From NCBI RefSeq assembly GCF_039621855.1, contig NZ_CP155071.1, forward strand, positions 3,410,001 to 3,474,000: 64,000 nt of DNA, written 5' to 3'. Below, piece after piece: positions 30,974 through 40,299 of this stretch. The translations under genes were made by a program, and so were the position numbers. Under the pieces are notes generated by a model, which ran no database searches, was not told the DNA's origin, and saw nothing but the letters and a program-made list of their open reading frames with translations. This stretch comes from Erwinia sp. HDF1-3R (GTDB lineage: Bacteria > Pseudomonadota > Gammaproteobacteria > Enterobacterales > Enterobacteriaceae). The first letter of the stretch is position 1; every line of letters starts with the position of its first letter.

Positions 30974-31002
30974 CCGGTGAGCAGGCGACAGCCGCTCACC
31001 GG
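30974..31002 (-). terminator. Hairpin after yfcZ
   Basis: CCGGTGAGC (30974-30982) and GCTCACCGG (30994-31002) form a perfect 9-bp stem just past the yfcZ stop. No U-tract follows on the minus strand, so termination is uncertain. Confidence 0.45.
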
Positions 31003-31012
31003 CACGAAGAAC

Positions 31013-31309
31013 TTAACGCAGGCCGAGCTGGAAGATCATGGTTTCAGCCTGGCAGCTAAAGGTAAAGTCTGCGTCCAGGCGCACGCCCTCTGGCGCTTCG
31101 CTATAGCGGCTGGTGATAACACAGGGTTCGGATTCAATGCTGCGGGCTTTTTCCGTCAGCTGGGCCAGCATAGCAGCGGCCTGCTGTTGATCGTTATACA
31201 GCTGACTCCAGCTTGCCGTGCAGTCGGTGTTATCCATGATAGTGCCAACGTCAACACAACAGCAGGCCGCGGTTTCATTGGCGCTGCATTTATTAATGGA
31301 ATGCGTCAT
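31013..31309 (-). CDS. yfcZ: YfcZ/YiiS family protein
   Basis: A 98-aa protein of the YfcZ/YiiS (DUF406) family, function unknown. It has a Cys-rich N-terminal part (ETAACCCVDVGTIMDN) and the family C-terminal half with RYSEAPEGVRLDADFTFSCQ. The cluster of Cys residues could bind metal, but that is speculation. It sits between fadI and the divergent fadL as in E. coli. Confidence 0.92.
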   Translation of the reverse strand: MTHSINKCSANETAACCCVDVGTIMDNTDCTASWSQLYNDQQQAAAMLAQLTEKARSIESEPCVITSRYSEAPEGVRLDADFTFSCQAETMIFQLGLR

Positions 31310-31415
31310 AGGATCTCCAGTTATCTGCCTCAGGGCAGCGCGTTATTAATTGTCTGCGCCGAGTTTACGCCTCTCTTTCAGGCTTGTCTGACGCCAGCCT
31401 GAATTAACGGCGTTT

Positions 31416-31431
31416 AGTGATGAAAATCACA
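31416..31431. promoter_or_regulatory. Candidate CRP site between yfcZ and fadL
   Basis: AGTGATGAAAATCACA matches the CRP palindrome TGTGA-N6-TCACA at nine of ten core positions. It lies ~105 bp upstream of the yfcZ start and ~265 bp upstream of fadL. Catabolite control of fadL is reported in E. coli; which gene this site serves here is unclear. Confidence 0.5.
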
Positions 31432-31551
31432 GTTAAATTTGATCTACCGCAAACTGACGCGGCCTGAAACGTTATCCGGCGGTATTTGTAATAGAGATCT
31501 CTTTTTTATGATCATTTCTGCAATATTTATAAAACAATATTGCTACTTAGA

Positions 31552-31591
31552 CACAGGTCGGACCTATACTGTGGAACTGGTCTGATTTGTG
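31552..31591. promoter_or_regulatory. Two FadR operators upstream of fadL
   Basis: Site 1 (31552-31568) has the perfect core GGTC-G-GACC; site 2 (31575-31591) reads AACTGGTCTGATTTGTG, close to the full FadR consensus. Their centres are 23 bp apart. E. coli fadL also has two FadR sites around its promoter, so repression of long-chain fatty acid uptake by FadR is expected. Confidence 0.82.
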
Positions 31592-31679
31592 AGCCGTATA
31601 TCAGCCCCTACAATTCGCGATCCCCTGTTACGTTATGTAACAGAGCTTAATAAAAAATCCCGATAATGAGGTTGTGGTC

Positions 31680-32963
31680 ATGAACCATAAATCCCTGTTT
31701 AATAAGTCTTCTCTTGCGGTGGCAGTCGCAATTATCTCGTCAAATGTTTCAGCAGCCGGCTTTCAGCTTAACGAGTTTTCCGCTATTGGTCTGGGACGCG
31801 CCTATTCTGGTGAAGGCGCAATGGGGGATACCGCCGCCTCTGCCAGCCGTAACCCCGCCACAATGGCGCTGATGGATCGGCCCATGTTTTCCGTCGGTGC
31901 GGTATTTATTGACCCTGATGTCTCGGTTGACGGTAATAGCCCCACGGGCCGCAGCCTGAATGCCAATAATATTGCCCCCACCCAGTGGGTGCCGAATATT
32001 CATTATGTTCAGCCGCTCAACGATAGCTGGTGGCTCGGCGCCTCCGCCACCTCCAATTATGGTCTGGCAACGGAATATAATAGCGATTACACGGCAGGCC
32101 CTTACGCCGGTAAAACCGATTTACAGACCGTTAATCTTAATTTAAGCACGGCTTATCGTCTGAATGAACATTTCAGCTTCGGCGTGGGCTTCGATGCCGT
32201 TTATGCCCGTGCCAAAATTGAGCGCTATGCGGGTGAAACCGGTTCAGCGCTTGGACTCCCTGCGGATACGCAGATCGCCCGCTTAAAAGGGGATGAGTGG
32301 GGCTATGGCTGGAACGCAGGCATTCTTTATGAAGTGGATAAGGATAACCGCTTTGGCTTTACCTATCGTTCTGAAGTGAAAGTCGATTTTGATGGCGACT
32401 ACAAGAGCAGCGTGCCGGGCTATCTCAATCCCATTAACCAGGCGCTGAATCTCGGCCTGCCTTACGGCACCAACGGCAATACCATTCCCGGCTCGCTGAG
32501 CCTGGATTTGCCGGAAATGTGGGAAGTCTCCGGCTATCATAAAGTCGCCCCACAATGGGCCGTCCACTACAGTCTGGCTTATACCAGCTGGAGCCAGTTC
32601 CAGCAGTTGAAAGCGACCGGCAACGGCGGCCAAACGCTGTTCTATAAAGATGAAGGTTTCAAAGATGCTTACCGTATCGCGCTGGGCACCTCCTACTTCT
32701 ACGACGAGAACTGGACGTTCCGCACCGGTATTGCCTTTGATGACAGCCCGGTTCCTGCCGATAAGCGTTCAATCTCCATTCCCGATCAGGATCGCCTGTG
32801 GCTGAGCGCGGGTGCCTCCTACGCCTTCACGCAGGATGCCTCTGTCGACGTTGGCGTCTCCTATATGCATGGCCAGCACGTCACGGTTGAAGAAGGGCCT
32901 TACACCTTCAACTCTACCGGCAAAGCCTGGCTGTACGGCGCAAACTTTAACTACAAGTTCTGA
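31680..32963 (+). CDS. fadL: Long-chain fatty acid outer-membrane transporter FadL
   Basis: FadL is a 14-stranded outer-membrane barrel that takes up long-chain fatty acids by lateral diffusion, and also serves phages such as T2 as receptor. The 427-aa precursor has a signal peptide (cleavage after VSA-A, ~residue 26) followed by [20 protein letters not shown], typical of mature FadL, and the hatch-region NPATM motif. The last residue is Phe (ANFNYKF), as required for barrel assembly. I take the ATG at 31680, with GAGG upstream. It is ~20 residues shorter than E. coli FadL. Two FadR sites lie upstream. Confidence 0.96.
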   Translation: MNHKSLFNKSSLAVAVAIISSNVSAAGFQLNEFSAIGLGRAYSGEGAMGDTAASASRNPATMALMDRPMFSVGAVFIDPDVSVDGNSPTGRSLNANNIAPTQWVPNIHYVQPLNDSWWLGASATSNYGLATEYNSDYTAGPYAGKTDLQTVNLNLSTAYRLNEHFSFGVGFDAVYARAKIERYAGETGSALGLPADTQIARLKGDEWGYGWNAGILYEVDKDNRFGFTYRSEVKVDFDGDYKSSVPGYLNPINQALNLGLPYGTNGNTIPGSLSLDLPEMWEVSGYHKVAPQWAVHYSLAYTSWSQFQQLKATGNGGQTLFYKDEGFKDAYRIALGTSYFYDENWTFRTGIAFDDSPVPADKRSISIPDQDRLWLSAGASYAFTQDASVDVGVSYMHGQHVTVEEGPYTFNSTGKAWLYGANFNYKF

Positions 32964-32993
32964 TTTAACCTTTCAACAGACGAAGTCAGTCGG

Positions 32994-33014
32994 GGGGAGA
33001 ACGCGCTTCTCCCC
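32994..33014 (+). terminator. Hairpin after fadL
   Basis: GGGGAGAA and TTCTCCCC form a perfect 8-bp stem with a 5-nt loop, 31 bp after the fadL stop. The following bases are only moderately T-rich, so termination may be partial. Confidence 0.6.
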
Positions 33015-33100
33015 TGCTCCCTGTGCTCAACGTGCGTCAATTTAAAGTGGGACCTTCACCGATGCGCGGTTCAGGCAATCCGTCAATACGGGCGCGACAA

Positions 33101-33131
33101 GGAACGGTCGGGGAGTTTCCCCTGCCGTTCC
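33101..33131 (-). terminator. Hairpin after mlaA
   Basis: GGAACGG...CCGTTCC with an inner GGGGA/CCCCT segment forms a long imperfect stem ~20 bp after the mlaA stop on the minus strand. No clear U-tract, so this is a probable but not certain terminator. Confidence 0.5.
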
Positions 33132-33152
33132 ACTGCCGCTGTGCGGGAGGGT

Positions 33153-33914
33153 TTAGTTAGCGTCGATATCGTTGAGATCGCCCTGAATCGCCGAGGCGTT
33201 CGGATTTTCCTGCGGGATCAGCTTACCGTCGCTGGCCAGGAAATCGTGGCGCTGGAAATATGCTGCGCGCACGAAGGCGTAAGGATCGTTAGAGTTGCGC
33301 AGGATCGCATCGGAGTCCAGCAGCTGAGCTCGGGTTTCTACCCCTTCCAGCGCCCACTTCCCTGCTGACAACCACCAGGTCAGCCAGCTAAGCGGTGCGT
33401 AGAGATCATCCACCAGTCCACCGGCGTCTTCACGCGGAGTGAAGCTGCCGTAACCGGGGACTTCCACGTATGGCCCGTAGCCCACACCATAGTTACCCAG
33501 CGTGCTGCCGAAACGGCGCGGCTCTTCCTTAGCAAGTTTGGGATTAGCCATCCCCGCGACGTCGATAAATCCACCCAGCCCCAGCACGGTATTCAGGAAG
33601 AAGCGGTTGAAGTGGATCATCGCTTTATAGGGCTTACCCTCAACAAAATAGTTCACCATCGTGGAAGGTTCACTGAGGTTGCCGAGGAAGTTGCTCAGAC
33701 CGGTACGTGCTGGGATCGGCACGTAATCACGCCACGCAACGGCAACGGGGCGCACCACATAAGGGTCCAGAACGTTATAGTTAAAGTTAAACATTGACCG
33801 GTTAAACCCTTCCAGCGGATCGGATCGTCCCTGCGGCTCATCCGCCGTCTGGGAGCTGGCGCACCCTATCAGCAGTACGCTCGCCAGCGCGATACCCGTC
33901 ACACGGTAGCTCAT
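33153..33914 (-). CDS. mlaA: Phospholipid-transport lipoprotein MlaA (VacJ)
   Basis: MlaA is an outer-membrane lipoprotein that removes misplaced phospholipids from the outer leaflet and hands them to MlaC, keeping outer-membrane asymmetry. The ATG at 33914 gives 253 aa with a lipoprotein signal and lipobox LLIGC (Cys18). Family segments are DPLEGFNRSMFNFNYNVLDP, EPRRFGSTLGNYGVGYGPYV and NDPYAFVRAAYFQRHDFLAS. An upstream in-frame extension of 29 codons lacks a signal peptide and is rejected. It follows the ccm operon on the same strand, 37 bp after ccmI. Confidence 0.96.
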   Translation of the reverse strand: MSYRVTGIALASVLLIGCASSQTADEPQGRSDPLEGFNRSMFNFNYNVLDPYVVRPVAVAWRDYVPIPARTGLSNFLGNLSEPSTMVNYFVEGKPYKAMIHFNRFFLNTVLGLGGFIDVAGMANPKLAKEEPRRFGSTLGNYGVGYGPYVEVPGYGSFTPREDAGGLVDDLYAPLSWLTWWLSAGKWALEGVETRAQLLDSDAILRNSNDPYAFVRAAYFQRHDFLASDGKLIPQENPNASAIQGDLNDIDAN

Positions 33915-33951
33915 ATCTCTTTTCCTGTAGTCTGAAGTCAAACGCCTGCGG

Positions 33952-35163
33952 TTACTTCTGCTGCCGACCAATCGCAATCGACAGCTGCTGATGCCCGTCA
34001 AACGGCGTTACTGCGCTGGTACCGAACCAGTCTCCGGCCTGTGGGTTGGCACTGCCATCGCGTGAGATACGCACCCGAACCAGAACCTGATGCTGCGCGG
34101 AAAGCAGGCGTTCCGGCATCATGGCATTGCTGTCGTCCAGCGTCAGCGTAAGTGGAAAATGGCTTAACGGCATTTTTTTTACCGCCACGGGGACGGGAGA
34201 AACACCATCGGAAACGGAAATATACAACACTCCGCCTTCCGGTAACATTTTTTCTGCCTCCGGCGCCAGGGTGACGTTGAGCGCCAGTCGGCTTGTCTGC
34301 CTGCCCGCATCGGTGCGGGCCTGCTCAATGCTGCGCCGTATTGTGTCCGACCGTTTATCGTCAGCCGGTAACAATTGTAACATCTTTTGCCATTCTGCTA
34401 TGGCCTGGTCGTAATCCTGTCGGGCAAAAGCATTAAATGCTAACAGACTGAGAATCCGCAGATTCGTCCCGTCCTGCTTAGCCATTTCACTCAGCATCTG
34501 CGCCGCCTGGCGGAGATTCTGCGGATCCTGCGACCGCGTCAGGACATCAGCATAGCTCAGTTTGACCTCGGGGTTATCCGGCGCAAGCTGCATCGCATGC
34601 TGGAAAGCCTGTGTCGCCGTAGCCGCGTTATTCAGCACCATGCCAATACGCCCCAGCATCAGCCAGTCATTCACGTTCCTGGGATCGCTCTGCAGTGAGG
34701 TGCGGATCCCCAGCCCGAGCCGCGCCAGCTGGTCCATACTCAGAGGCTCGGCGTTAGGATCCATCACCTGGGCGCGTAGCGCAGGCAGGTCGAGCTGTGC
34801 CTGCTGCCATGACATCACCTGGGCAAAGCCGCCGGTTTTAAAATAAAAGCCCAGAGTCACGACAATTAATAACAGGATCCCAGGCAGCAGCACCCAGCGG
34901 CTCAGGGTGCGCGCGTGGATCTGCTCATCCTCAGGTATATCCAGCAGCAGCGTTTGCTGCAGCTCACGGATCATCTCCGCGCGTTCACCCACCACGCCCT
35001 GGGCTTCATCCTCTTCCAGCTCCCGCAGGCGCTGGCGGTAAAAACGCGTATTTAGCGCATCGCGCTCCGCCGCCAGGGGTGGATGCCTGCGTCCACCAGC
35101 AATCAGCACCAGGCCGCAGGCCGCGATTAGCAGCACCAGCAGGGTTAGTAAGAATGCACTCAT
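33952..35163 (-). CDS. ccmI: Cytochrome c maturation protein CcmI (TPR domain)
   Basis: CcmI binds the C-terminus of apocytochrome c through its TPR domain and presents it to the CcmFH haem ligation complex. The 403-aa protein has two N-terminal membrane segments (about residues 4-22 and 89-108) enclosing a cytoplasmic coiled-coil loop, then a periplasmic TPR region (~150-270) and a C-terminal beta domain. In E. coli this part is fused to CcmH as one protein; here it is a separate gene overlapping ccmH by 4 nt. It is the last gene of the ccm operon. Confidence 0.9.
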   Translation of the reverse strand: MSAFLLTLLVLLIAACGLVLIAGGRRHPPLAAERDALNTRFYRQRLRELEEDEAQGVVGERAEMIRELQQTLLLDIPEDEQIHARTLSRWVLLPGILLLIVVTLGFYFKTGGFAQVMSWQQAQLDLPALRAQVMDPNAEPLSMDQLARLGLGIRTSLQSDPRNVNDWLMLGRIGMVLNNAATATQAFQHAMQLAPDNPEVKLSYADVLTRSQDPQNLRQAAQMLSEMAKQDGTNLRILSLLAFNAFARQDYDQAIAEWQKMLQLLPADDKRSDTIRRSIEQARTDAGRQTSRLALNVTLAPEAEKMLPEGGVLYISVSDGVSPVPVAVKKMPLSHFPLTLTLDDSNAMMPERLLSAQHQVLVRVRISRDGSANPQAGDWFGTSAVTPFDGHQQLSIAIGRQQK

Positions 35164-35621
35164 GATTGCTTCCCATTGTTCTTCAACAGCGCATCCAGTC
35201 GCTTCTGCCCGGCATCATCCAGTGGCGGGGCGGTAAGCTGGCGCTTCCTGCTACGCAGAATAATCACCAGCGCGCCAATAATCACAAACAGCACCGGGCC
35301 CGCCCAGAGGATCAGCGTGGACGGCATCACCGGCGGGTCGTAGGTCACGAAGTTGCCGTAGCGCGCCACCATATACTGCCTGACCTGCGCCGGGCTTTGC
35401 CCCGCCTGCAGCAGCTCGTAAACCTTCAGCCGCATATCGCCAGCGATCATTGCATTCGAGTCGGCAATGCTGTTGTTCTGACATTTCGGGCAGCGCAGCG
35501 ATTCGGTCAAATGGCGATACTGCTGCTCCTGTGCCACCGAGGCGAATTGGTAGGTATCAATATTACCGGCCAGCGCGCTCAGGCTAATCAGGCTTATCAC
35601 GATCAGTAAAACACGTTTCAT
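35160..35621 (-). CDS. ccmH: Cytochrome c maturation thioredoxin-like protein CcmH
   Basis: CcmH reduces or holds the apocytochrome CXXCH thiols ready for haem attachment. The 153-aa precursor has a signal peptide (residues 1-19), the LRCPKCQ motif with Cys44 and Cys47, and one C-terminal membrane helix (~104-122). The family segment MVARYGNFVTYDPP is present. It is the short form; E. coli has a longer CcmH with a CcmI-like extension. It overlaps ccmG and ccmI by 4 nt at either end. Confidence 0.94.
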   Translation of the reverse strand: MKRVLLIVISLISLSALAGNIDTYQFASVAQEQQYRHLTESLRCPKCQNNSIADSNAMIAGDMRLKVYELLQAGQSPAQVRQYMVARYGNFVTYDPPVMPSTLILWAGPVLFVIIGALVIILRSRKRQLTAPPLDDAGQKRLDALLKNNGKQS

Positions 35622-36172
35622 ACACCTTCCCTGCTGTATTTATCCCAAAGCGGCTTCACTTCCTTCGCCCAGACGTCGGCATTCATATCCCCCGCGTGGC
35701 GGTAGCGGATAATTCCTTTGCCATCAATCAAAAAGGTTTCGGGGGCACCATAAACGCCCAAATCCAGCCCCAGCATACCGTCGCCGTCATACAGGCTTAG
35801 CGCGTAAGGATTACCCAGCGTATTCAGCCAGTTAATCGCCTTACCGCGATCGTCCTTATAGTTCAGACCCACTACCCGCACGCCCTGTGCGGCCAGCACG
35901 TTGAGATACTGATGCTCTGCACGGCAGGTGGGACACCATGTCGCCCAAACGTTAAGCAGCACGGGTTTGCCGTCGGTCAGCACCGCGCGATCGTAGGTTG
36001 TCCCCGGCTGGTTAAGCGATTCCAGCTTAAAGACCGGCACCGGCTTGCCCACCAGCGCGGACTCCAGCAGCGTGGGATCGTCACCGTTGGCGTTGCGCGT
36101 CAGCTGCCACATCAGCGCAGCGGCCACCAGCAGAAACAGCACCAGCGGCAGGTAAAGTATCTTCTTATTCAT
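35618..36172 (-). CDS. ccmG: Thiol:disulfide interchange protein CcmG (DsbE)
   Basis: CcmG is a membrane-anchored periplasmic thioredoxin-like reductase that keeps apocytochrome c and CcmH reduced, receiving electrons from DsbD. The ATG at 36172 gives 184 aa: an N-terminal anchor (~5-23), then a thioredoxin fold with active site ATWCPTCRAEH (Cys80, Cys83) and the cis-Pro region GVYGAPETFLIDGKGIIRYR. The start overlaps the ccmF stop by 4 nt. The open frame extends 31 codons upstream inside ccmF and is rejected. Confidence 0.96.
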   Translation of the reverse strand: MNKKILYLPLVLFLLVAAALMWQLTRNANGDDPTLLESALVGKPVPVFKLESLNQPGTTYDRAVLTDGKPVLLNVWATWCPTCRAEHQYLNVLAAQGVRVVGLNYKDDRGKAINWLNTLGNPYALSLYDGDGMLGLDLGVYGAPETFLIDGKGIIRYRHAGDMNADVWAKEVKPLWDKYSREGV

Positions 36173-38124
36173 GTCGCCTCCCTTTCGGCCTTCCGGCGTG
36201 AGCGATAGCGCGGGTCGAGCAGGCAGAAAATGCCGCCAACCGCCATAAATACCCCGCCGAACCAAATCCAGCGCACAAAAGGTTTGTAATAGATGCGCAC
36301 TGCCCAGGAGCCGTCATCCAGCTCTTCACCCAGCGCAGCGTAGAGATCGCGGGTCAGTCCGCCGCTAATCGCTGCTTCAGTCATCATGGTGTGCGCCACG
36401 CTGTAGTAGCGTTTCTCCGCCTGTAGCGTCGCCTCGTGATGTCCCTGACGGGTTACGTCGATAATGCCCGCGCCGCCGGTATAGTTTGGCCCCTGTATCT
36501 TCTGTACATCGCGGAAGGTGAAGTGATAATCGTGAATATCCACGGTATCCCCAGGCCGCATCCGCACATCGCGTTCCACGCTGTAGTTCTGGCTGAAGGC
36601 GATACCGATAACGGTGACCGCCACGCCAAGATGGCCGAGCACCATGCCCCAGTGGCTGCGGGAGAGATGACGCAGCCCGGTAAAAAAGCGGTGGCGATGC
36701 GTCGCCCGTTCGTGCAGCTCCATCAGGGTCAGGAAAATGACCCACACCGCCATCAGCAGGCCGACGACGGCCATCGCCTCAATGCGATCCTGCATCAGCC
36801 ACGGCAGCAGAATCGACAGCACCAGCGTACCAGCCACGGCAATGCCCAGCCTTTTCCACAGCTTTTGCGGCTGGTCACGCCGCCAGCGCACCAGCGGACC
36901 CACGCCGAGCATCAGGGCCAGCGGGGCCATCAGCAGGGTAAACAGGCTGTTAAAGAAGGGTTCCCCTATCGAAATGCTGCCCAGTCCGAGCTGCTTATGC
37001 ACCAGCGGCAGCAGCGTTCCCAGCAGCACCACCAGCATCGCGGCGATCAGCAGCACGTTATTACCGAGCAGGAAGGACTCGCGCGACCACACTTCATTCT
37101 GCACCCGGCTGCGCACCTTGCTGCCCTTAATCGCGTAGAGCAGGAGTGAACTGCCAATGACGATTACCAGGAAAGCGAGAATAAACATGCCGCGGGCGGG
37201 ATCGGAGGCAAAGGAATGCACCGAAATCAACACGCCGGATCGCACCAGGAAGGTGCCCAGCAGGCTAAGGGAAAAGGCGGTAATGGCCAGCAGCACGGTC
37301 CACGCCTTAAAGGTGCCGCGCTTTTCGGTCACCGCCAGGGAGTGGATCAGTGCCGTCCCGGCCAGCCACGGCATAAAGGAGGCATTTTCCACCGGATCCC
37401 AGAACCACCAGCCGCCCCAGCCCAGTTCGTAATAGGCCCACGCCGACCCCAGGACGATACCCATGGTCAGAAATACCCACGCGGCGGTGGTCCAGGGACG
37501 CGACCAGCGCGCCCAGGCGGTGTCGAGTCTGCCCGCCATCAGCGAGGCGATAGCAAAGGCAAAAGCCACCGAGAAGCCGACGTAGCCCATATAGAGCAGC
37601 GGCGGGTGAAAGATCAGGCCGATATCCTGCAACATCGGGTTAAGGTCGCTGCCGTCAATAGGGAAATCAGGCAGCGTGCGGGTAAAGGGATTTGAAGTCA
37701 GGGTGATAAACAGCAAAAAGCCAAGGTTGATCATCCCCATCACCGCCAGTACGCGAGCGATAGCATCCTGCGGCATGGTCCGGCTGAACAGCGCGACTAA
37801 CAGCGTCCAGGTACTGAGCAACAGCAGCCACAGCAGCAGCGATCCCTCGTGCGCCCCCCAGGTGGCCGCCACCCGGTAGTAAACCGGCAACAGCGTGTTA
37901 GAGTTGGCCGCCACGTAGGCCACGCTGAAATCATTTACGACGAAGGCATGAACCAAAATCATAAAGGCGGCGGCAATGCAGGCGAACAGCGCATAGCTGA
38001 GCGGCCGTGCCAGCCCCATAAGGCGGACGTCCTGACGCGCCGCGCCCCACAGGGGGTAGATGCTCAGCAGCAGCGAAAGGGCCAGCGCCAGACAGAGCAG
38101 GAAACTGCCGATTTCCGGCATCAT
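36169..38124 (-). CDS. ccmF: Haem lyase subunit CcmF
   Basis: CcmF takes haem from holo-CcmE and, with CcmH/I, joins it to apocytochrome c. The 651-aa polytopic membrane protein has the tryptophan-rich haem-handling signature [20 protein letters not shown] and conserved His residues (for example [13 protein letters not shown]). About fourteen to fifteen membrane segments are expected. It overlaps ccmE and ccmG by 4 nt each, consistent with a tightly coupled operon. Confidence 0.97.
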   Translation of the reverse strand: MMPEIGSFLLCLALALSLLLSIYPLWGAARQDVRLMGLARPLSYALFACIAAAFMILVHAFVVNDFSVAYVAANSNTLLPVYYRVAATWGAHEGSLLLWLLLLSTWTLLVALFSRTMPQDAIARVLAVMGMINLGFLLFITLTSNPFTRTLPDFPIDGSDLNPMLQDIGLIFHPPLLYMGYVGFSVAFAFAIASLMAGRLDTAWARWSRPWTTAAWVFLTMGIVLGSAWAYYELGWGGWWFWDPVENASFMPWLAGTALIHSLAVTEKRGTFKAWTVLLAITAFSLSLLGTFLVRSGVLISVHSFASDPARGMFILAFLVIVIGSSLLLYAIKGSKVRSRVQNEVWSRESFLLGNNVLLIAAMLVVLLGTLLPLVHKQLGLGSISIGEPFFNSLFTLLMAPLALMLGVGPLVRWRRDQPQKLWKRLGIAVAGTLVLSILLPWLMQDRIEAMAVVGLLMAVWVIFLTLMELHERATHRHRFFTGLRHLSRSHWGMVLGHLGVAVTVIGIAFSQNYSVERDVRMRPGDTVDIHDYHFTFRDVQKIQGPNYTGGAGIIDVTRQGHHEATLQAEKRYYSVAHTMMTEAAISGGLTRDLYAALGEELDDGSWAVRIYYKPFVRWIWFGGVFMAVGGIFCLLDPRYRSRRKAEREAT

Positions 38125-38612
38125 GACTGGCCTTCCGCTGCGGCTGTCTGCCAGGCCGTGGCCGGACTTTTATGGTTCTTTTTCATTGCATCCTCAATTT
38201 CCGGCGGCGTGTATTTCTCATCGTGCTTCGCCAGCACCTCTTTGGCATTCACCAGGTTGCCCTTCTCCAGCACCCCCTGTGCTACCACGCCCTGCCCTTC
38301 ACGGAACAGGTCGGGCAGGATCCCCAAATAGGTCACGCTAATCACGCCGTTACCGTCGTACAGTTTGAACGAGACCTGTAGCGTATTCGGATCGCGCTTC
38401 ACGCTGCCTGGCATCACCATTCCCCCGACGCGCAGACGCTGGCCCGGTTCGGGTTTGCTGTGATCCTCTCCTTTCCCATTCAGTATTTCACTGGGGGTAT
38501 AAAAAAGGTCGATGTTGGAACGCAGCGCGTACATCACCAGCGAAGTGGCAAGTCCAAGGCCGACCAGGATCGCCACCACCACCATCAGGCGATTTTTACG
38601 ACGGGTATTCAC
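38121..38612 (-). CDS. ccmE: Haem chaperone CcmE
   Basis: CcmE is a membrane-anchored periplasmic haem chaperone that binds haem covalently through a histidine and passes it to CcmF. The 163-aa protein has an N-terminal anchor (~9-29), the OB-fold region [20 protein letters not shown], and the haem-binding motif [12 protein letters not shown] with His130. The flexible C-terminal tail follows. It overlaps ccmD and ccmF by 4 nt. Confidence 0.97.
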   Translation of the reverse strand: MNTRRKNRLMVVVAILVGLGLATSLVMYALRSNIDLFYTPSEILNGKGEDHSKPEPGQRLRVGGMVMPGSVKRDPNTLQVSFKLYDGNGVISVTYLGILPDLFREGQGVVAQGVLEKGNLVNAKEVLAKHDEKYTPPEIEDAMKKNHKSPATAWQTAAAEGQS

Positions 38613-38842
38613 GGTTGATCTCCTGCCGCTTCACCGGCGGCTTTTTGACTTTTTGCCGCACGGACGCGGCGTTCGCGCGACTGGCGCTTACGAATATCGG
38701 CCAGCAGCCAGCGGCGCTGTAGCAGGGTGTGCAGCACGAGCCCGCCCAACGCGAGCAGGGTACAGGCGACGGCCAGCCAGACGTAGAAGGCATAGCCGCC
38801 CATGGCGAAGAACGCCGGCCAGGATGAAAAAGCGGGGGTCAT
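38609..38842 (-). CDS. ccmD: Haem exporter protein CcmD
   Basis: CcmD is a small membrane protein that holds CcmE in the CcmABC complex and lets holo-CcmE be released. The 77-aa sequence has one hydrophobic helix (about residues 15-40, [20 protein letters not shown]) and a basic cytoplasmic C-terminus, the family layout. It lies between ccmC and ccmE with 4-nt overlaps on each side. Confidence 0.93.
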   Translation of the reverse strand: MTPAFSSWPAFFAMGGYAFYVWLAVACTLLALGGLVLHTLLQRRWLLADIRKRQSRERRVRAAKSQKAAGEAAGDQP

Positions 38843-39582
38843 CGTTTTTGCCCTCCTTTTGCCACCACGTCAGCCACCCACGGGCGATGACGCTCGGTAA
38901 AGAGCAGCAGATTACGTAAACGCATCAGCGTCAGGGAGATAAACAGCAGCAGATAACCGAGAATCGACCAGCGCAGCGGCGTACGCATACTGGGGTCAAT
39001 GGCCTGCTGGAGTATGCCGGAGGAGCCCTGGTGCAGGGTATTCCACCACTGTACTGAATAGTGAATGATTGGCAGGTTAACCACGCCCACCAGGATCAAA
39101 ATTCCCGCTGCCCGCCCGGCCATACGACGATCGTCAAAGGCATTAGACAGGGCAATCACGCCCATATAGAGAAACAGCAGTACCAGTTCGGAGGTCAGCC
39201 GTGCATCCCAGATCCACCAGGTGCCCCACATCGGCTTTCCCCAGGCCGAACCGGTAACCAGCGCAATAAAGGTGAACACCGCGCCAACCGGCGCCATCGC
39301 CGCTGCCGTCAGGTCGGCCATTTTCCACTGCCATACCAGACCGACAAACGCGGCGATGGCCATTGAGGCGTAGATGCCCATCGACCACATCGCGGCGGGC
39401 ACGTGGATATACATGATGCGGTAGCTGTCGCCCTGCTGATAGTCGGCGGGCGCGAAGCCGAAGCCCCATATCCAGCCTAAACCGAGCGAGGCAACCCCCA
39501 GTACGGCAAACCAGGGGAACAGCCGGCCGCATAACCCGTAGAGCCGGTCAGGCTTGCCCTGTTGATGTAACCATTTCCACAT
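38839..39582 (-). CDS. ccmC: Haem handling protein CcmC
   Basis: CcmC presents haem to CcmE in the periplasm. The protein has six membrane segments and the signature WGTWWIWDARLTSELVLLFL with flanking conserved His (YIHVPAAMWSMG, NLPIIHYSVQWWNTLHQG). I take the ATG at 39582 (MWKWLHQQG, 247 aa), which matches E. coli; a TTG seven codons upstream is also possible. It follows ccmB by 57 bp and overlaps ccmD by 4 nt. Confidence 0.95.
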   Translation of the reverse strand: MWKWLHQQGKPDRLYGLCGRLFPWFAVLGVASLGLGWIWGFGFAPADYQQGDSYRIMYIHVPAAMWSMGIYASMAIAAFVGLVWQWKMADLTAAAMAPVGAVFTFIALVTGSAWGKPMWGTWWIWDARLTSELVLLFLYMGVIALSNAFDDRRMAGRAAGILILVGVVNLPIIHYSVQWWNTLHQGSSGILQQAIDPSMRTPLRWSILGYLLLFISLTLMRLRNLLLFTERHRPWVADVVAKGGQKR

Positions 39583-39639
39583 TATTATTTTGCTCACATT
39601 CAAAGAAAAAGCGTTCTGGTGTTTTTTATAAAAATACGG

Positions 39640-40299
39640 TTAGTGCACGCTTACGCGCAGCGCGGCTGCGGTGGCAAAAGGCGCCAGCGTAATGCTGGCG
39701 ACCAGCATGGCGCCCAGAATCGCCAGGAATCCGTCAATCGGTAAACCCTGTCCCGCCGCGTCTATCGCTGCACTGGCAAAAATCAGTACCGGCACCGCCA
39801 GCGGCAGCACCAGCAGGCTAAGCAGAACGCCGCCGCGTCGTAAACCGACCGTCAGCCCCACGCCTATCGCGCCCAGCAGGCTCAGCGTTGGCGTACCCAA
39901 TAGCAGCGTCAGCGCAATGGCGCGCCAGCGGGCAAAGTCGAGCGAGAGCAGCAGCGCAGCCAGCGGAGAGAGCAGCAACAGCGGCAGTCCGGTCACCACC
40001 CAGTGAGCGGCCACTTTCCCTAATACCGTTATCGGCAGCGGGGCGGGCAGCAGCAGCAGCTGTTCCAGCGATCCATCGACAAAGTCATCGCGGAACAGAC
40101 GCTCCAGCGCCAGCAGCGAAGAGAGTAGCGCCGCGACCCAGACGATGCCCGGGGCAATACGCGCCAGCAGCTGGGGTTCCGGCCCGATACCCAGCGGAAA
40201 CAGGGTGATGACGATCAGGAAAAACCACAGCGGGTTAATGATTTCAGCGCCGCTGCGAAAGGCAATACGCAGCTCACGCTTTAGCACGCGCCAGAACAT
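39640..40299 (-). CDS. ccmB: Haem exporter ABC permease CcmB
   Basis: CcmB is the membrane subunit of the CcmAB ATPase that releases holo-CcmE from CcmC. The 219-aa protein is polytopic, with the characteristic start [20 protein letters not shown] and DFVDGSLEQLLLLPAPLPIT. Its ATG overlaps the ccmA stop as TGATG. Length is as in E. coli. Confidence 0.96.
   Translation of the reverse strand: MFWRVLKRELRIAFRSGAEIINPLWFFLIVITLFPLGIGPEPQLLARIAPGIVWVAALLSSLLALERLFRDDFVDGSLEQLLLLPAPLPITVLGKVAAHWVVTGLPLLLLSPLAALLLSLDFARWRAIALTLLLGTPTLSLLGAIGVGLTVGLRRGGVLLSLLVLPLAVPVLIFASAAIDAAGQGLPIDGFLAILGAMLVASITLAPFATAAALRVSVH

Larger units (their letters stand above)
31310..31679. other. 370-bp divergent intergenic region yfcZ-fadL
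   Basis: No gene seen. It contains the CRP-like site, an AT-rich stretch (31490-31550), two FadR operators and a TATACT (-10-like, 31565-31570) that the first FadR site overlaps. Confidence 0.7.

Noticed and set aside
36436..37149. A 237-codon open frame opposite ccmF, rich in His and Gln
   Set aside because: It is the complement of hydrophobic CcmF codons, which gives such His/Gln-rich shadow frames; no ribosome site or domain.
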